From assembly GCA_016716125.1 (NCBI GenBank), contig JADJWZ010000009.1, positions 1 through 17,684 on the forward strand: a DNA stretch of 17,684 bases, read 5' to 3'. Of this stretch, positions 1 to 7,515 are shown piece by piece. The position numbers and the translations under genes are program-made. The stretch's first letter is position 1; each line of letters opens with the position of its first letter. Below the pieces are notes generated by a model, which searched no databases, was not told the DNA's origin, and was given only the letters and a program-made list of their open reading frames with translations. The stretch comes from Ignavibacteria bacterium (lineage in GTDB: Bacteria > Bacteroidota > Ignavibacteria > Tepidaquicellales > Tepidaquicellaceae).

Positions 1-156
1 TTTTCACAGTCAATGTGTATCTTCTGTTCGGATGTACTAGCAGGCTGACATATTCCATTTCATCAAACTTCACTCCCTCCTGCGTTTCAGGAATACAGCA
101 TCTGATACAATTCTGCCTCCTTTCGCGGGCTGTTCATTTAATTTTAATTCACTCAT
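1..156 (-). CDS. Partial unidentified protein, N-terminal part only
   Basis: An ATG at 156 directly abuts the TAA stop (157-159) of the upstream acetyltransferase gene, as expected for the next gene of the same operon. The first residues read MSELKLNEQPAKGGRIVSDA. That frame then stops, and the next frame stays open to the window edge with CIPETQEGVKF followed by EMEYVSLLVHPNRRYTLTVK, so one base was probably lost or gained near 95-105. Only about 50 residues are visible, with no signal peptide, membrane segment or motif I can name. The position suggests a sugar-module or glycan-assembly gene, but that rests on context alone. I do not recognise the family. Confidence 0.45.
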
Positions 157-715
157 TTATTCTTTACCTTTCCTTTTCATTTCAAATTCCTTTTTTAATA
201 TTGAATATATTCCGGCGTCAAGATATTTACCTTCTTTGTATAATATCTGACGCAATACTCCTTCGCGTTTCATTCCTGACTTTTCACACACTTTTATCAT
301 TCCCTTATTTGCAAGTGTCTGACCTGATGATATTCTGTTCAGATTCAATGTGTCAAATCCATACTCTATTAAAAGCTGGTACACTTCACTTGCAATTCCT
401 TTGCCCCAGAATTTTTTATGCCGATAATTATTGCAAGTTCAGCGCTTCTGTTTACTCTGTCAATTTTCTGCATTGCTGCATTACCTATATGCATGTCATT
501 CTTTTCCATCTTATCGCAAACGCAACTTCGTCTTTGCTCTTTTCAAGATTTTCAATATATGCAATAGTCTTTGATCTTGTATTGGGAAATGTAGCATGAG
601 AATTATCTCTGCAAATCTCTTTATCATTAAGCCAGCTTATATACTTTTCAGAAATATCAGCTTTTGATAATGGCGAAAGGTAAATTTTATTTCCTGTTAA
701 AAATGGGTTGATCAT
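157..715 (-). CDS. GNAT-family N-acetyltransferase, RimJ/RimL type (frame broken)
   Basis: This probably acetylates an amino-sugar intermediate using acetyl-CoA, a role PseH/LegH-type GNATs fill in nonulosonic-acid pathways. The N-terminal frame starts at ATG 715 with MINPFLTGNKIYLSPLSKAD and holds the WLNDKEICRDNSH segment common in sugar-locus acetyltransferases. The C-terminal frame (157-384) carries LNRISSGQTLANKGMIKVCE and GMKREGVLRQ, typical of the end of the Acetyltransf_3 fold. Between them the conserved path is KNDMHIGNAAMQKID, ELAIIIG, then HKKFWGKGIASEVYQLL, which contains the acetyl-CoA loop (GKGIA). This needs two frame changes, near 505-512 and near 420. Reassembled it is about 186 residues, normal for the family. 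It starts 14 bases after the preceding gene's stop. The family is clear, but the substrate is inferred from the neighbours. Confidence 0.8.
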
Positions 716-729
716 TATAGAATATTAAT

Positions 730-1783
730 TTAATGCAGTGTTAAATTTAATTTTCCTGAGATTACTTTTATGCAGCTGCTGATACCTCCGCTGAAAATTT
801 TTTCCCGGGACAATATGTCTGAATCTAAAATAATTGCCTGCATAATTTCCGATCTAGTTGCTTCCACCGTTATAATACCTGCTGTTTCAAATGCATTGCG
901 AAGCGAATCTTTCACCGGAAATAAATTTAGACTGAATGTCTTGATGTTTTGAGCTCGCGCCTCAAACAATGCAATTGAATTATACCCGATTACTATATTT
1001 GATTCGGACAGCAGACCGGACATAGTATCGCCACTGTCTGAAAGCCTGATATTATAATTTCCGTTTCCGTGATTATTTAAAATTTCTGAAATCTCTTTTG
1101 GAAATATTTTCCGAAGGGTGTAGTCTGACTGTCAGCGTGACTTTCTTTCCTGATTTTTCAGTATGTTCTGAAGCTGCATCAGACAATATCTTCAGCGGTG
1201 AATCACAACTTTTAATTCCTATAATTTCTAACGGCTGTGAAAGAAATAATATGTTCAGACTGTCTTCACGTTTCTCTTTTTTATCTTTCCTTCCGGAATG
1301 AAATATTTTATCAAGGTAAGGATGACCTGTTACAATAATATTGTTTTCCGGAAATCCTTCCTCTGCCATTTCCTGTTTTGTAAAATTATCCATCACGCAA
1401 ACATTGTCTTTTAACTTACTAATTTCATGATCCGCATAAAGCCATCTCCTCTTATAATCTTTCCAGTAATCAAGTATCACTACGCTTGGTGTATTTTCCC
1501 TGAATGCTATGTTGCGGAATTCCTGTTCTGTATTACCGCCGCCGGTGCCTGTCAGCAGAAGATCCGGAGATACTGTTCTGTATATATGTTCAGCCGTATT
1601 CTTGTTTATCATTGATTCAATTTCTATATAATCAAAACCTGCGTTACCTGCAATTTCCTTGCTTAGCTTTCCCGAATAAACCGTCAGATCTAATTCGCTA
1701 TTTTTCATCAACTCTTCTGCAACTGCAGTAACCGCTAATCCGCCGCCCGGATCATCAAAGACCGTCAGCACTATTTTCTTCAT
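730..1783 (-). CDS. GT-B-like sugar-locus protein, possible glycosyltransferase or sugar-nucleotide hydrolase (frame broken)
   Basis: About 351 residues once one frame break is repaired. The N-terminus, MKKIVLTVFDDPGGGLAVTA, has a glycine-rich loop after the first strand. It is followed by an alternating alpha/beta pattern, a second glycine-rich turn (LLLTGTGGGNTEQEF), VVILDYWKDYKRRW, then a second half with NIIVTGHPYLDK, TLTVRLHPSE and SNIVIGYNSIALFEARAQ. The HP and NS..LFEA elements are typical of the C-terminal donor-binding lobe of GT-B enzymes such as MurG, PseG and polyglycerol-phosphate polymerases. The downstream frame resumes as KEISEILNNHGNGNYNIRLS, placing a single-base error near 1100. 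Its ATG directly follows the TAG stop of the aminotransferase gene. It could add a sugar, or fill the sugar-nucleotide hydrolase step, for which no other candidate is visible. The sequence alone does not decide. Confidence 0.6.
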
Positions 1784-3104
1784 CTATACAGTTACTGATT
1801 TTTTCATCTCATATTCTTTCAGTTCGTTTATATTCTCATAAACTTTATGATAAGCATTTACTACATCTTCAAGATCCGTTTTTGAAAAACTTGGTCTCAT
1901 GAACTCGTGTGTAAACACTTCTTCAAAAAACATTCTCTCCGTTACTGGACAAAGTCCTCTTTCATATGAAACTGTTCCGTCGTATCTCGGACAGTTAAAT
2001 GAACACTTATGAAGTCTCTGCTGATATATCGGCTGCAGATACAATGGCGGCGCAAATCCACTACCTATGATAGGCGTACTTTCCCTTAACACCATTGTCG
2101 GAAGTTCCGCTTTCAGCGCATCGACAAAAGTATTTCTGTGAATACCGGTGATCTCTTTATTGAACTTAAATGTCTGCTGATAATAAACATGCTTACATCC
2201 GTCTTTTACAACTGGCGGAGTTATACCCGGCAGCTTTCCGATTATTCCCGAAAGGTAATTTGCATTTTCAATTCTTCTCTCTATAAGGTCAGGAAGTTTT
2301 TTCAGCTGTTCAATTCCTATCGCAGCTTCGATCTCAGGCATTCTGTAATTAAATCCGAAAGTGTTCCAGATGTCTTTTGTTTTCTTACCTTCTACTACAG
2401 CTCCACCGTGATTTCTTATCAGCTGAATTTTCTCCGCTATCACAGAGTCCTTCCGTAACTATCATCCCGCCTTCGCCTGTGTGAATGTGCTTGTGATAAT
2501 TCAGACTGAATACTCCGACATCTCCTATTCCCCCGACAAATTTTCCTTTGTATACTGACATCGGTGACTGCGCGCAGTCTTCTATGATTTTCAGATTATG
2601 CTTTTTTGCAATTGCCATTATCTCATCCATTTCAGTTGGATGACCGCAGATATGCACGAGTAAAATTGCTTTGGTCCGTTCGTTTATATTTGCTTCAATG
2701 CTTTTCGGATCGAGACAGAATGTATCTTCATCTATGTCAGCGAACACCGGCACAGCTCCGTATATCAATGGTGCGATCGCTCCGGCTGTCATAGTATAAG
2801 GCGAGACTATAACTTCATCACCCGGTCCGATATCACACGCTCCTATGCAGGAATAAAGTCCGGATGTATTTGAATTTACCGCCATGCAGTATTCCACCTC
2901 AAGAGCTTCAGCCCATTTCTTTTCAAATTCCTTTACCATCGGTCCTCCTGAAAAATCAGGATTCCATGAACCGACATATTGCGAAAGATTTCCGGAGTCG
3001 AGAACTTTCATCACAGCGGTTTTTTCCTCTTCTCCGATCGTATTACTCTGCGGAAATATTTTTGTTCGGACGGGCGTGCCGCCTGTTAATGCTAATTTTG
3101 CCAT
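1784..3104 (-). CDS. DegT/DnrJ/EryC1/StrS-family PLP-dependent sugar aminotransferase (frame broken)
   Basis: Transfers an amino group, usually from glutamate or glutamine, to a keto-sugar; here probably a precursor of an amino sugar. The N-terminus MAKLALTGGTPVR is typical of this superfamily. Visible PLP residues are the NSNTSGL phosphate-binding turn (about 77-83), D176 in IIEDCAQS (contacts the pyridine nitrogen) and K205 in NYHKHIHTGEGG (Schiff base). The reading frame breaks just after GGMIVTE. The next frame continues SVIAEKIQLIRNHGGAVVEG, which one extra G near 2450-2455 would explain. The C-terminal part runs through RMPEIEAAIGIEQL to a long tail holding CSFNCPRYDGTVSYERGLCP, with three cysteines. 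Repaired length is about 440 residues, somewhat above the usual 370-400. The start overlaps the preceding gene's end by 13 bases. Confidence 0.88.
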
Positions 3105-4079
3105 ATTCTGTTTTCTCCGATTCTTTTTATCAGATTGAATATTTTTATTGAATTTTCTGAATTTGATCTTAAGCTTGATTTACCAGTCAATACTTCATAA
3201 ATATTTTTATAGCTTCGGGTAATGCTTGAAAATTTTACCTTGTCTACGTTGATACATTCATAAATTTTATAACCATTGAAAAGAGGATTAGCCTTTACTG
3301 TGTAATATTCTATTTCACCTTTGTAATTATATTTTATCCTTCCATGCGTTCCGGCTATGTCTATCTCTGCAAATGAAAGCTTATCAATATCCAGAGCAAT
3401 GAATATTATTTCAGGTCCCCCGCTATATTTTAAAATAAAACTAACTGACTTATCCTCATCAGTGATCCCCTTCTTTTGAGAAAAACTGATCACGTCATCA
3501 GGTTCGCCGAAATACCATAAAGCAATATCAATATAGTGCGAAGCATTGTGAACAAGTCCTCTCGAATAATAAAAAGTAACGGATTCTGTTCTGCCGATTT
3601 TTTTTTCATCAATGCACTTTTTAATTTCTTCAAACTCATTCAGGAATCTTCTTGTGTAGTTCACCTGTAAAGGAATTCCCGCTTCTTTATATTTTTCATT
3701 TATATTTTCAATATCTTTCAGGGATTTTGCCAATGGCTTTTCGCAGAAAACAAATTTAGGTTTGTATTTTAAAAAGTTCAATCAGGATAGGATAATGTGA
3801 TTCATCATTCGTTGCAATTGTAACTACATCAGGATTTAAATCTTCTAGCATTTTTTTGTAATCATCATACTTTTTAAATTCTGATTCATCAATCATACTC
3901 AGAGCTTTGACATTTGAATCAGCGGCAGATACTAACCTGAAATGTTCTGAAATATTCAATGCTCGGAAATGTGTAAGAGCCTCATCTGAATTCAGTTCAT
4001 TTCCTTTATCTTTGTCAAACATATAACCAATATCACCGCACCCGATTATCGCAGCTGTGAAAATTTTTGTTCCGCTCAA
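3092..4079 (-). CDS. Gfo/Idh/MocA-family NAD(P)-dependent oxidoreductase (frame broken)
   Basis: Likely oxidises or reduces a hydroxyl or keto group on a sugar or sugar nucleotide. The Rossmann motif is IIGCGDIG near residues 11-18, and the family hallmark FCEKPLAKS lies about 115 residues in, joining nucleotide and substrate domains. GLVHNASHYIDIALWYFGEP further on matches the substrate-domain helix carrying the conserved histidine. The frame breaks at about 3775: HYPILIELFKIQT stops, while the other frame reads LKYKPKFVFCEKP. One extra T in a T5 run of the coding strand accounts for it. Repaired length is about 329 residues, normal for the family. The start is TTG (4077-4079), whose bases overlap the TGA stop of the preceding gene as TTGA, implying translational coupling. 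A second family member lies at 7516-8481. Confidence 0.87.
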
Positions 4080-4855
4080 AGGTTTGAAACTGTTTTTTGA
4101 ATTACCTGTGAATTTATCTTCAGCAGATCTTTATTCTCATCAAGAAAATTCAAAATATCTTTCAGACCGAATTCCGGATTTAATTTAGAAACTTCCGTAT
4201 AAACTTTTTCTATGAACCGGAAATCTTCAACGGTATCCAACGCAAGTCTTACATTGTAATCTCTTTTCCATTCATCAGGAGTTTTAATGTTGAGCAGTTT
4301 ATACTTGTCTTTACCAGTTCTGAAAAAATAAAGAGATACATGTTCCCTGTCTTCAGGGTCATCCGTGATCTCACTGATGTGTTTCAGATCTTTAAATGTG
4401 AACACCCTGATATCCATACCGATCGGTATTTCACGGATTTCATTCTCCACATATCCGATATTCGTAACGTAATTATAATCAGGAAATTGATTCAGATATT
4501 CTTCAATGACTTTGTCCATAACTTCAGGATCCATCAGCGGACAGTCGCCGGTTACTTCGACTATCAAGTCTCCGTATACGAATTCCACTGCACCAACTAC
4601 ACGGCCAAGTACATCTTCTTCACTTCCCCTGAAGACAGGAATGTTCATCTTAATCCCGAGAGCTTCAATTGGATCGTCAGCTCTATTATCCGTTGTAGCA
4701 ATGACAATTTCATTTATATATTTTGATCTCTTCAGTCTTTCGATAAGTATCTGTAATAAAGGTTTACTTTCGATGTCCATCAGAACTTTTCCGGGCAGCC
4801 TGCTTGAAGTCATGCGGGCTTCTATCGACGCAATTATTTTTCCTTCGAATTTCAA
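4076..4855 (-). CDS. SpsF/NeuA-like cytidylyltransferase
   Basis: Predicted to activate an acidic sugar with CTP (CMP-sugar synthesis), in the acylneuraminate/KDO cytidylyltransferase superfamily. The nucleotide-binding signature IIASIEARMTSSRLPGKVL is at the N-terminus. IVIATTDNRADDPIEALG, FRGSEEDVLGR and VEVTGDCPLMDPEVMDKVI follow in the family order; the TGDCPLMDP stretch holds acidic residues placed like the metal- and substrate-binding ones. The tail includes DYNVRLALDTVEDFRFIEKV, shared with the second copy at 9202-9942. I chose TTG at 4855, one base after the methyltransferase stop, because it puts the signature at the expected distance and TTG starts recur in this locus. An in-frame ATG at 4897 would add 14 residues inside the preceding gene. 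One of two paralogues here, so two activated sugars are possible. Confidence 0.88.
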   Translation of the reverse strand: MKFEGKIIASIEARMTSSRLPGKVLMDIESKPLLQILIERLKRSKYINEIVIATTDNRADDPIEALGIKMNIPVFRGSEEDVLGRVVGAVEFVYGDLIVEVTGDCPLMDPEVMDKVIEEYLNQFPDYNYVTNIGYVENEIREIPIGMDIRVFTFKDLKHISEITDDPEDREHVSLYFFRTGKDKYKLLNIKTPDEWKRDYNVRLALDTVEDFRFIEKVYTEVSKLNPEFGLKDILNFLDENKDLLKINSQVIQKTVSNL

Positions 4856-4856
4856 A

Positions 4857-5498
4857 TTACTTTTTTCTGAAAAGGAATGTTGAATCCACATCATCATTGA
4901 ATGTGTATTTGTATTTCTTTTCCTTAATGAGTTTCAGATCAGGGAACAATTCCGAATACAATCCGGCAAAGTCTCTTTTCCATGCGATGTTTGTCTCGCC
5001 GTGATAATTTTTAATTTCCGTAAGCTCATCAGCGTAATATTCGCTTCCATAAATGTAATCATTTGTGCATCTGTAAATTTCGGCAATAGCTTTACTGATG
5101 TGATCCGGATTTAGATGTATCAGCACTCTGTTTGAAAATACCATATCAAAAAATCCGTCCTTAAAAGGAATATCATAAGCAGTAGCCTGTATTATATTTA
5201 TTCCTTTTGTTCTTTGTCTTGCAAGCTCAACAGCGTGAGGCTGCAGTTCAAATCCGTAAAGATTTTTAAATCCCATCTCCTGAAGATTTACAAGCTGAAT
5301 GCCGATGTTGCAGCCGACTTCCAGTATCTTCATATCCCTGTCAAGATTTCCGATGAAATCCTCATTCATCGCTGTCCTTGTAATTCCTATATCGCTCACA
5401 TACACTTCGTCAAGAGCTTTATTTTCATAAGTATTTCTTTCATTGTACTCTTCCCCGAAATTTGTTTTCCAGACTTCTTCCTGTCTTGTTGATGACAT
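4857..5498 (-). CDS. SAM-dependent methyltransferase, pseudaminic-acid-associated methylase type
   Basis: A 213-residue class I methyltransferase. The N-terminus TRQEEVWKTNFGEEYNERN (residues 4-22) resembles the opening of the small family named for its association with pseudaminic acid loci. SAM-binding motif I is ILEVGCNIG (58-66), followed by LYGFELQPHAVELAR (motif II region, acidic Glu), ATAYDIPFKDGFFDMVFSN and VLIHLNPDHI. No membrane segment is seen, so it should act in the cytoplasm, on a sugar, sugar nucleotide or growing glycan. It sits between the NeuB-like synthase and a cytidylyltransferase, which fits modification of the nonulosonic acid. The methyl acceptor has not been established for this family to my knowledge. 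ATG 5498 has a good ribosome binding site, and the frame is intact. Confidence 0.85.
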   Translation of the reverse strand: MSSTRQEEVWKTNFGEEYNERNTYENKALDEVYVSDIGITRTAMNEDFIGNLDRDMKILEVGCNIGIQLVNLQEMGFKNLYGFELQPHAVELARQRTKGINIIQATAYDIPFKDGFFDMVFSNRVLIHLNPDHISKAIAEIYRCTNDYIYGSEYYADELTEIKNYHGETNIAWKRDFAGLYSELFPDLKLIKEKKYKYTFNDDVDSTFLFRKK

Positions 5499-5504
5499 TA
5501 TATT

Positions 5505-5510
5505 TCCTTT
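5505..5510 (-). promoter_or_regulatory. Ribosome binding site of the methyltransferase gene
   Basis: The coding strand reads AAAGGA, six bases before ATG 5498. It lies in a 52-base AT-rich gap after the NeuB-family gene. It is the clearest Shine-Dalgarno sequence I see in the window; many other genes here overlap or abut and lack one. Confidence 0.6.
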
Positions 5511-5550
5511 CTGATTATTTAAGTTACTTTAAATTATTTTTTTATAAATC

Positions 5551-6603
5551 TCACTTTAGCATTTCCCATTTTAAAACCGCATCTTCCGGAATATCTTTCA
5601 CTGCATATTTTCCAATTACATTTTCAATCTCCTTGGGGCTGATTCCGCTGGCAGGTCTTTTCCAGGTGAGATCTTCTGCGCTTATGACATTTCCTTTTGA
5701 AATATTCCTTTTTGAAACTAGACTTCTGCGTGCGTTTTTTCTTGCTGCATCTTCAGACTTCAGCGGCATTTTTTTAAATTCACCGGCAATTGTAAATACT
5801 CTGTCCATCTCTTTAAAAAAAACCACCAGATCTTCTTTGTCCATTGCATGATAATGGTCGTTTCCCGGCAATGCTTTATCAAATGTAAAATGCTTTTCAA
5901 GTATCACGGCACCGAGCAGAACAGCTGTCTTCAGTACATCCATGTTTCCCGGCAAGGTATGATCTGAATATCCCGGTATTGCTTTGGGAAATTTTATTTT
6001 CTGATCCAGTATCATTCCGAGATTGGCATTTTCGTCAAGCGTGGGATAATTCAGAATACAGTGAAGAAGGCACAATGGATTCCCATGTTTTGAAATTACA
6101 TCAACTGCAAATTTAATTTCGCTGATATCTGATGCGCCTGTGGAAAGCAGTATCGGCTTTCCGAATTTGCACATATATTCTATGAAAGGAATGTTAGTAA
6201 TATCAGATGAAGAGATTTTAAATACAGGCATCAGGTCATTAAGAAATTCAGCTGACTTAATATCAAAAGGCGTTGACATAAATTCTATTCCCGTTTTATC
6301 ACATTCTTTCTTCAGTAATTCATATTCATTTTTTTCAAACTTATCATACTTTCTGAATAGCTCATGCTGACTTGTAGTTGGCTCTTCTTTTAAATCCCAG
6401 TAATACGGACTGTCTTTTGAAGCGAGCATATCAGCCTTATAAGTCTGGAATTTTATTGCATGAGCTCCTCCTTCTGCAGCTTCATGTATCAATCTCTTGG
6501 CAAGCTCAATATCACCTTCATGATTCACTCCGGCCTCTGCAATTACATAAGGCTTTTGTATAATTCCGGGATCGTAATTCTTAAAAATATCTGTTATCTT
6601 CAT
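5551..6603 (-). CDS. NeuB/PseI/LegI-family nonulosonic acid synthase with SAF domain
   Basis: Condenses phosphoenolpyruvate with a six-carbon N-acyl amino sugar to make a nine-carbon nonulosonic acid (sialic, legionaminic or pseudaminic type), in the cytoplasm. The TIM barrel opens with YVIAEAGVNHEGD, has KFQTYKAD near residue 50, STPFD near 110 and FKISSSD near 130. GYSDHT (about 212) and EKHFTFDK (about 237) carry the two histidines expected to bind the divalent metal, and NDHYHAMD follows. The last 60 residues (RRSLVSKRNISKGNVISAED onward) form the SAF/antifreeze-like domain. ATG 6603 gives 350 residues, normal for the family; an in-frame GTG two codons upstream is less likely. The frame is intact. 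The exact product cannot be read from sequence, but context makes a legionaminic- or pseudaminic-like sugar more likely than Neu5Ac. Confidence 0.93.
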   Translation of the reverse strand: MKITDIFKNYDPGIIQKPYVIAEAGVNHEGDIELAKRLIHEAAEGGAHAIKFQTYKADMLASKDSPYYWDLKEEPTTSQHELFRKYDKFEKNEYELLKKECDKTGIEFMSTPFDIKSAEFLNDLMPVFKISSSDITNIPFIEYMCKFGKPILLSTGASDISEIKFAVDVISKHGNPLCLLHCILNYPTLDENANLGMILDQKIKFPKAIPGYSDHTLPGNMDVLKTAVLLGAVILEKHFTFDKALPGNDHYHAMDKEDLVVFFKEMDRVFTIAGEFKKMPLKSEDAARKNARRSLVSKRNISKGNVISAEDLTWKRPASGISPKEIENVIGKYAVKDIPEDAVLKWEMLK

Positions 6604-6614
6604 GAACACTTCTA

Positions 6615-6642
6615 AAAAAATATTTCATTTAGAATATTTTTT
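6615..6642. repeat. AT-only inverted repeat upstream of the NeuB-family gene
   Basis: AAAAAATATT (6615-6624) is the exact reverse complement of AATATTTTTT (6633-6642), with an 8-base loop. It fills much of the 81-base gap between the SDR stop and the synthase ATG at 6603. It could be a weak terminator, a regulator site or only AT-rich sequence; the all-AT stem argues against a strong terminator. Confidence 0.35.
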
Positions 6643-6666
6643 AATAATAATTATTTATTGAAATTT

Positions 6667-6687
6667 GTAATCCGTAATTTGAAATTA
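6667..6687 (+). repeat. Gene-end motif GTAATCCGTAAT, copy 1, with overlapping palindrome
   Basis: GTAATCCGTAAT (6667-6678) lies just past the SDR gene. Its reverse complement recurs exactly at 13960-13971, at the end of another gene. Overlapping it, GTAATTT G AAATTAC (6674-6688) is a perfect 7-base inverted repeat that includes the SDR stop codon (6685-6687). Short ATTAC-type intergenic repeats are my best description; the function is unknown. Confidence 0.4.
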
Positions 6688-7506
6688 CCATGCAGTCCAT
6701 CCCCCATCCACTACTAAATTATGTCCTGTAACATAACTCGAAGCATCCGACAATAAAAATACAGCAGCTCCAGCTACTTCATGATTATAACTCATTCTCA
6801 TTAATGGTGACATCTCGGAAAAATTTTTCTCAAACCTGTCTTCATGATTATTCCAGACACCGTGCGGCGTGATCTGATTTACTCTCACTCCGTTCTTTGC
6901 CCAGTATGTAGATAGATATTGTGATAAAGCCATTACTCCGCCTTTGGATGCGGAATATGCTGCAGGTGAACCAAGCGATGTACCGCGGTAAAGGTTGTGA
7001 TTGGGCGCTACTACTGAATAAGTTGAAGGCATATTAATTATTGATCCGCTTCCTTTTTCAGCCATATATCCGCCGATGATCTGACATGTTAAAAATGTTC
7101 CTTTCAAATTAGTCTCGACTACTGCGTCCCAGTCTTTATCAGTGTAATCTTCAAACTTTGCAAAAAACTTTGCCGTCTTATTCTGATGACAGTTTATAAG
7201 TCCGTCGATCCTTCCGTATTTTTCTAATGTTATGTTTTTTAAATTCTCAACATCTTCCCGGCTTGCCACATCAATTGAAATTCCGGTCATTTCTTTTCCG
7301 TATTTCTTACTTAATTCTGTTGCATGTTCTTTCGCTCCCGCTTCTTCCCTGTCCGCTATTACTGCAATTCCTTCATACTGACAGCATGCTTCTGTAAAAG
7401 CTCTTCCTATAAGTCCCATTCCACCTGTAATGATTATAACTTTTGCTTTCAGTTCAAATTTTTCCCTGAAATTTATTTTATCCGGATCAGTGGTTTTTAA
7501 ATTCAT
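6685..7506 (-). CDS. Short-chain dehydrogenase/reductase (PtmA-like)
   Basis: A 273-residue classical SDR. The cofactor loop is TGGMGLIG (27-34). D52 at the end of the second strand suggests NAD(H) preference. N133, S161, Y184 and K188 form the usual catalytic set, and the C-terminus VVDGGWTAW is characteristic. Two features differ from the textbook pattern: the NAG motif reads INCHQNK, and about 20 residues separate Ser from Tyr, with an inserted NHNLYRGTSLGSPAA segment. SDRs of this kind occur in flagellin-glycosylation and legionaminic acid loci (ptmA of Campylobacter) beside a cytidylyltransferase and a Gfo/Idh/MocA enzyme, as here. The substrate is presumably a sugar or sugar phosphate. 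ATG 7506 follows the oxidoreductase stop by nine bases, so the two are probably cotranscribed. The frame is intact. Confidence 0.88.
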   Translation of the reverse strand: MNLKTTDPDKINFREKFELKAKVIIITGGMGLIGRAFTEACCQYEGIAVIADREEAGAKEHATELSKKYGKEMTGISIDVASREDVENLKNITLEKYGRIDGLINCHQNKTAKFFAKFEDYTDKDWDAVVETNLKGTFLTCQIIGGYMAEKGSGSIINMPSTYSVVAPNHNLYRGTSLGSPAAYSASKGGVMALSQYLSTYWAKNGVRVNQITPHGVWNNHEDRFEKNFSEMSPLMRMSYNHEVAGAAVFLLSDASSYVTGHNLVVDGGWTAW

Positions 7507-7515
7507 AAAATTGTA

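Noticed and set aside
15..599. Long plus-strand open frame of 194 codons
   Set aside because: It lies antisense to the acetyltransferase gene and to the start of the next gene, has a composition typical of reversed AT-rich coding DNA (many Phe, Leu, Ser, Ile), and shows no family motif.
3756..3790. Programmed ribosomal frameshift in the oxidoreductase gene
   Set aside because: The T5 run would allow slippage, but the family is normally made from a single frame, and neighbouring genes carry similar isolated one-base breaks.
4340..4883. Plus-strand open frames of 125-128 codons
   Set aside because: They are fully opposite the well-supported cytidylyltransferase and lack any recognisable motif; they are shadows of the minus-strand gene.
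5462..5851. Plus-strand open frame of 129 codons
   Set aside because: Opposite the NeuB-family C-terminus and the methyltransferase start; low-complexity hydrophobic sequence only.
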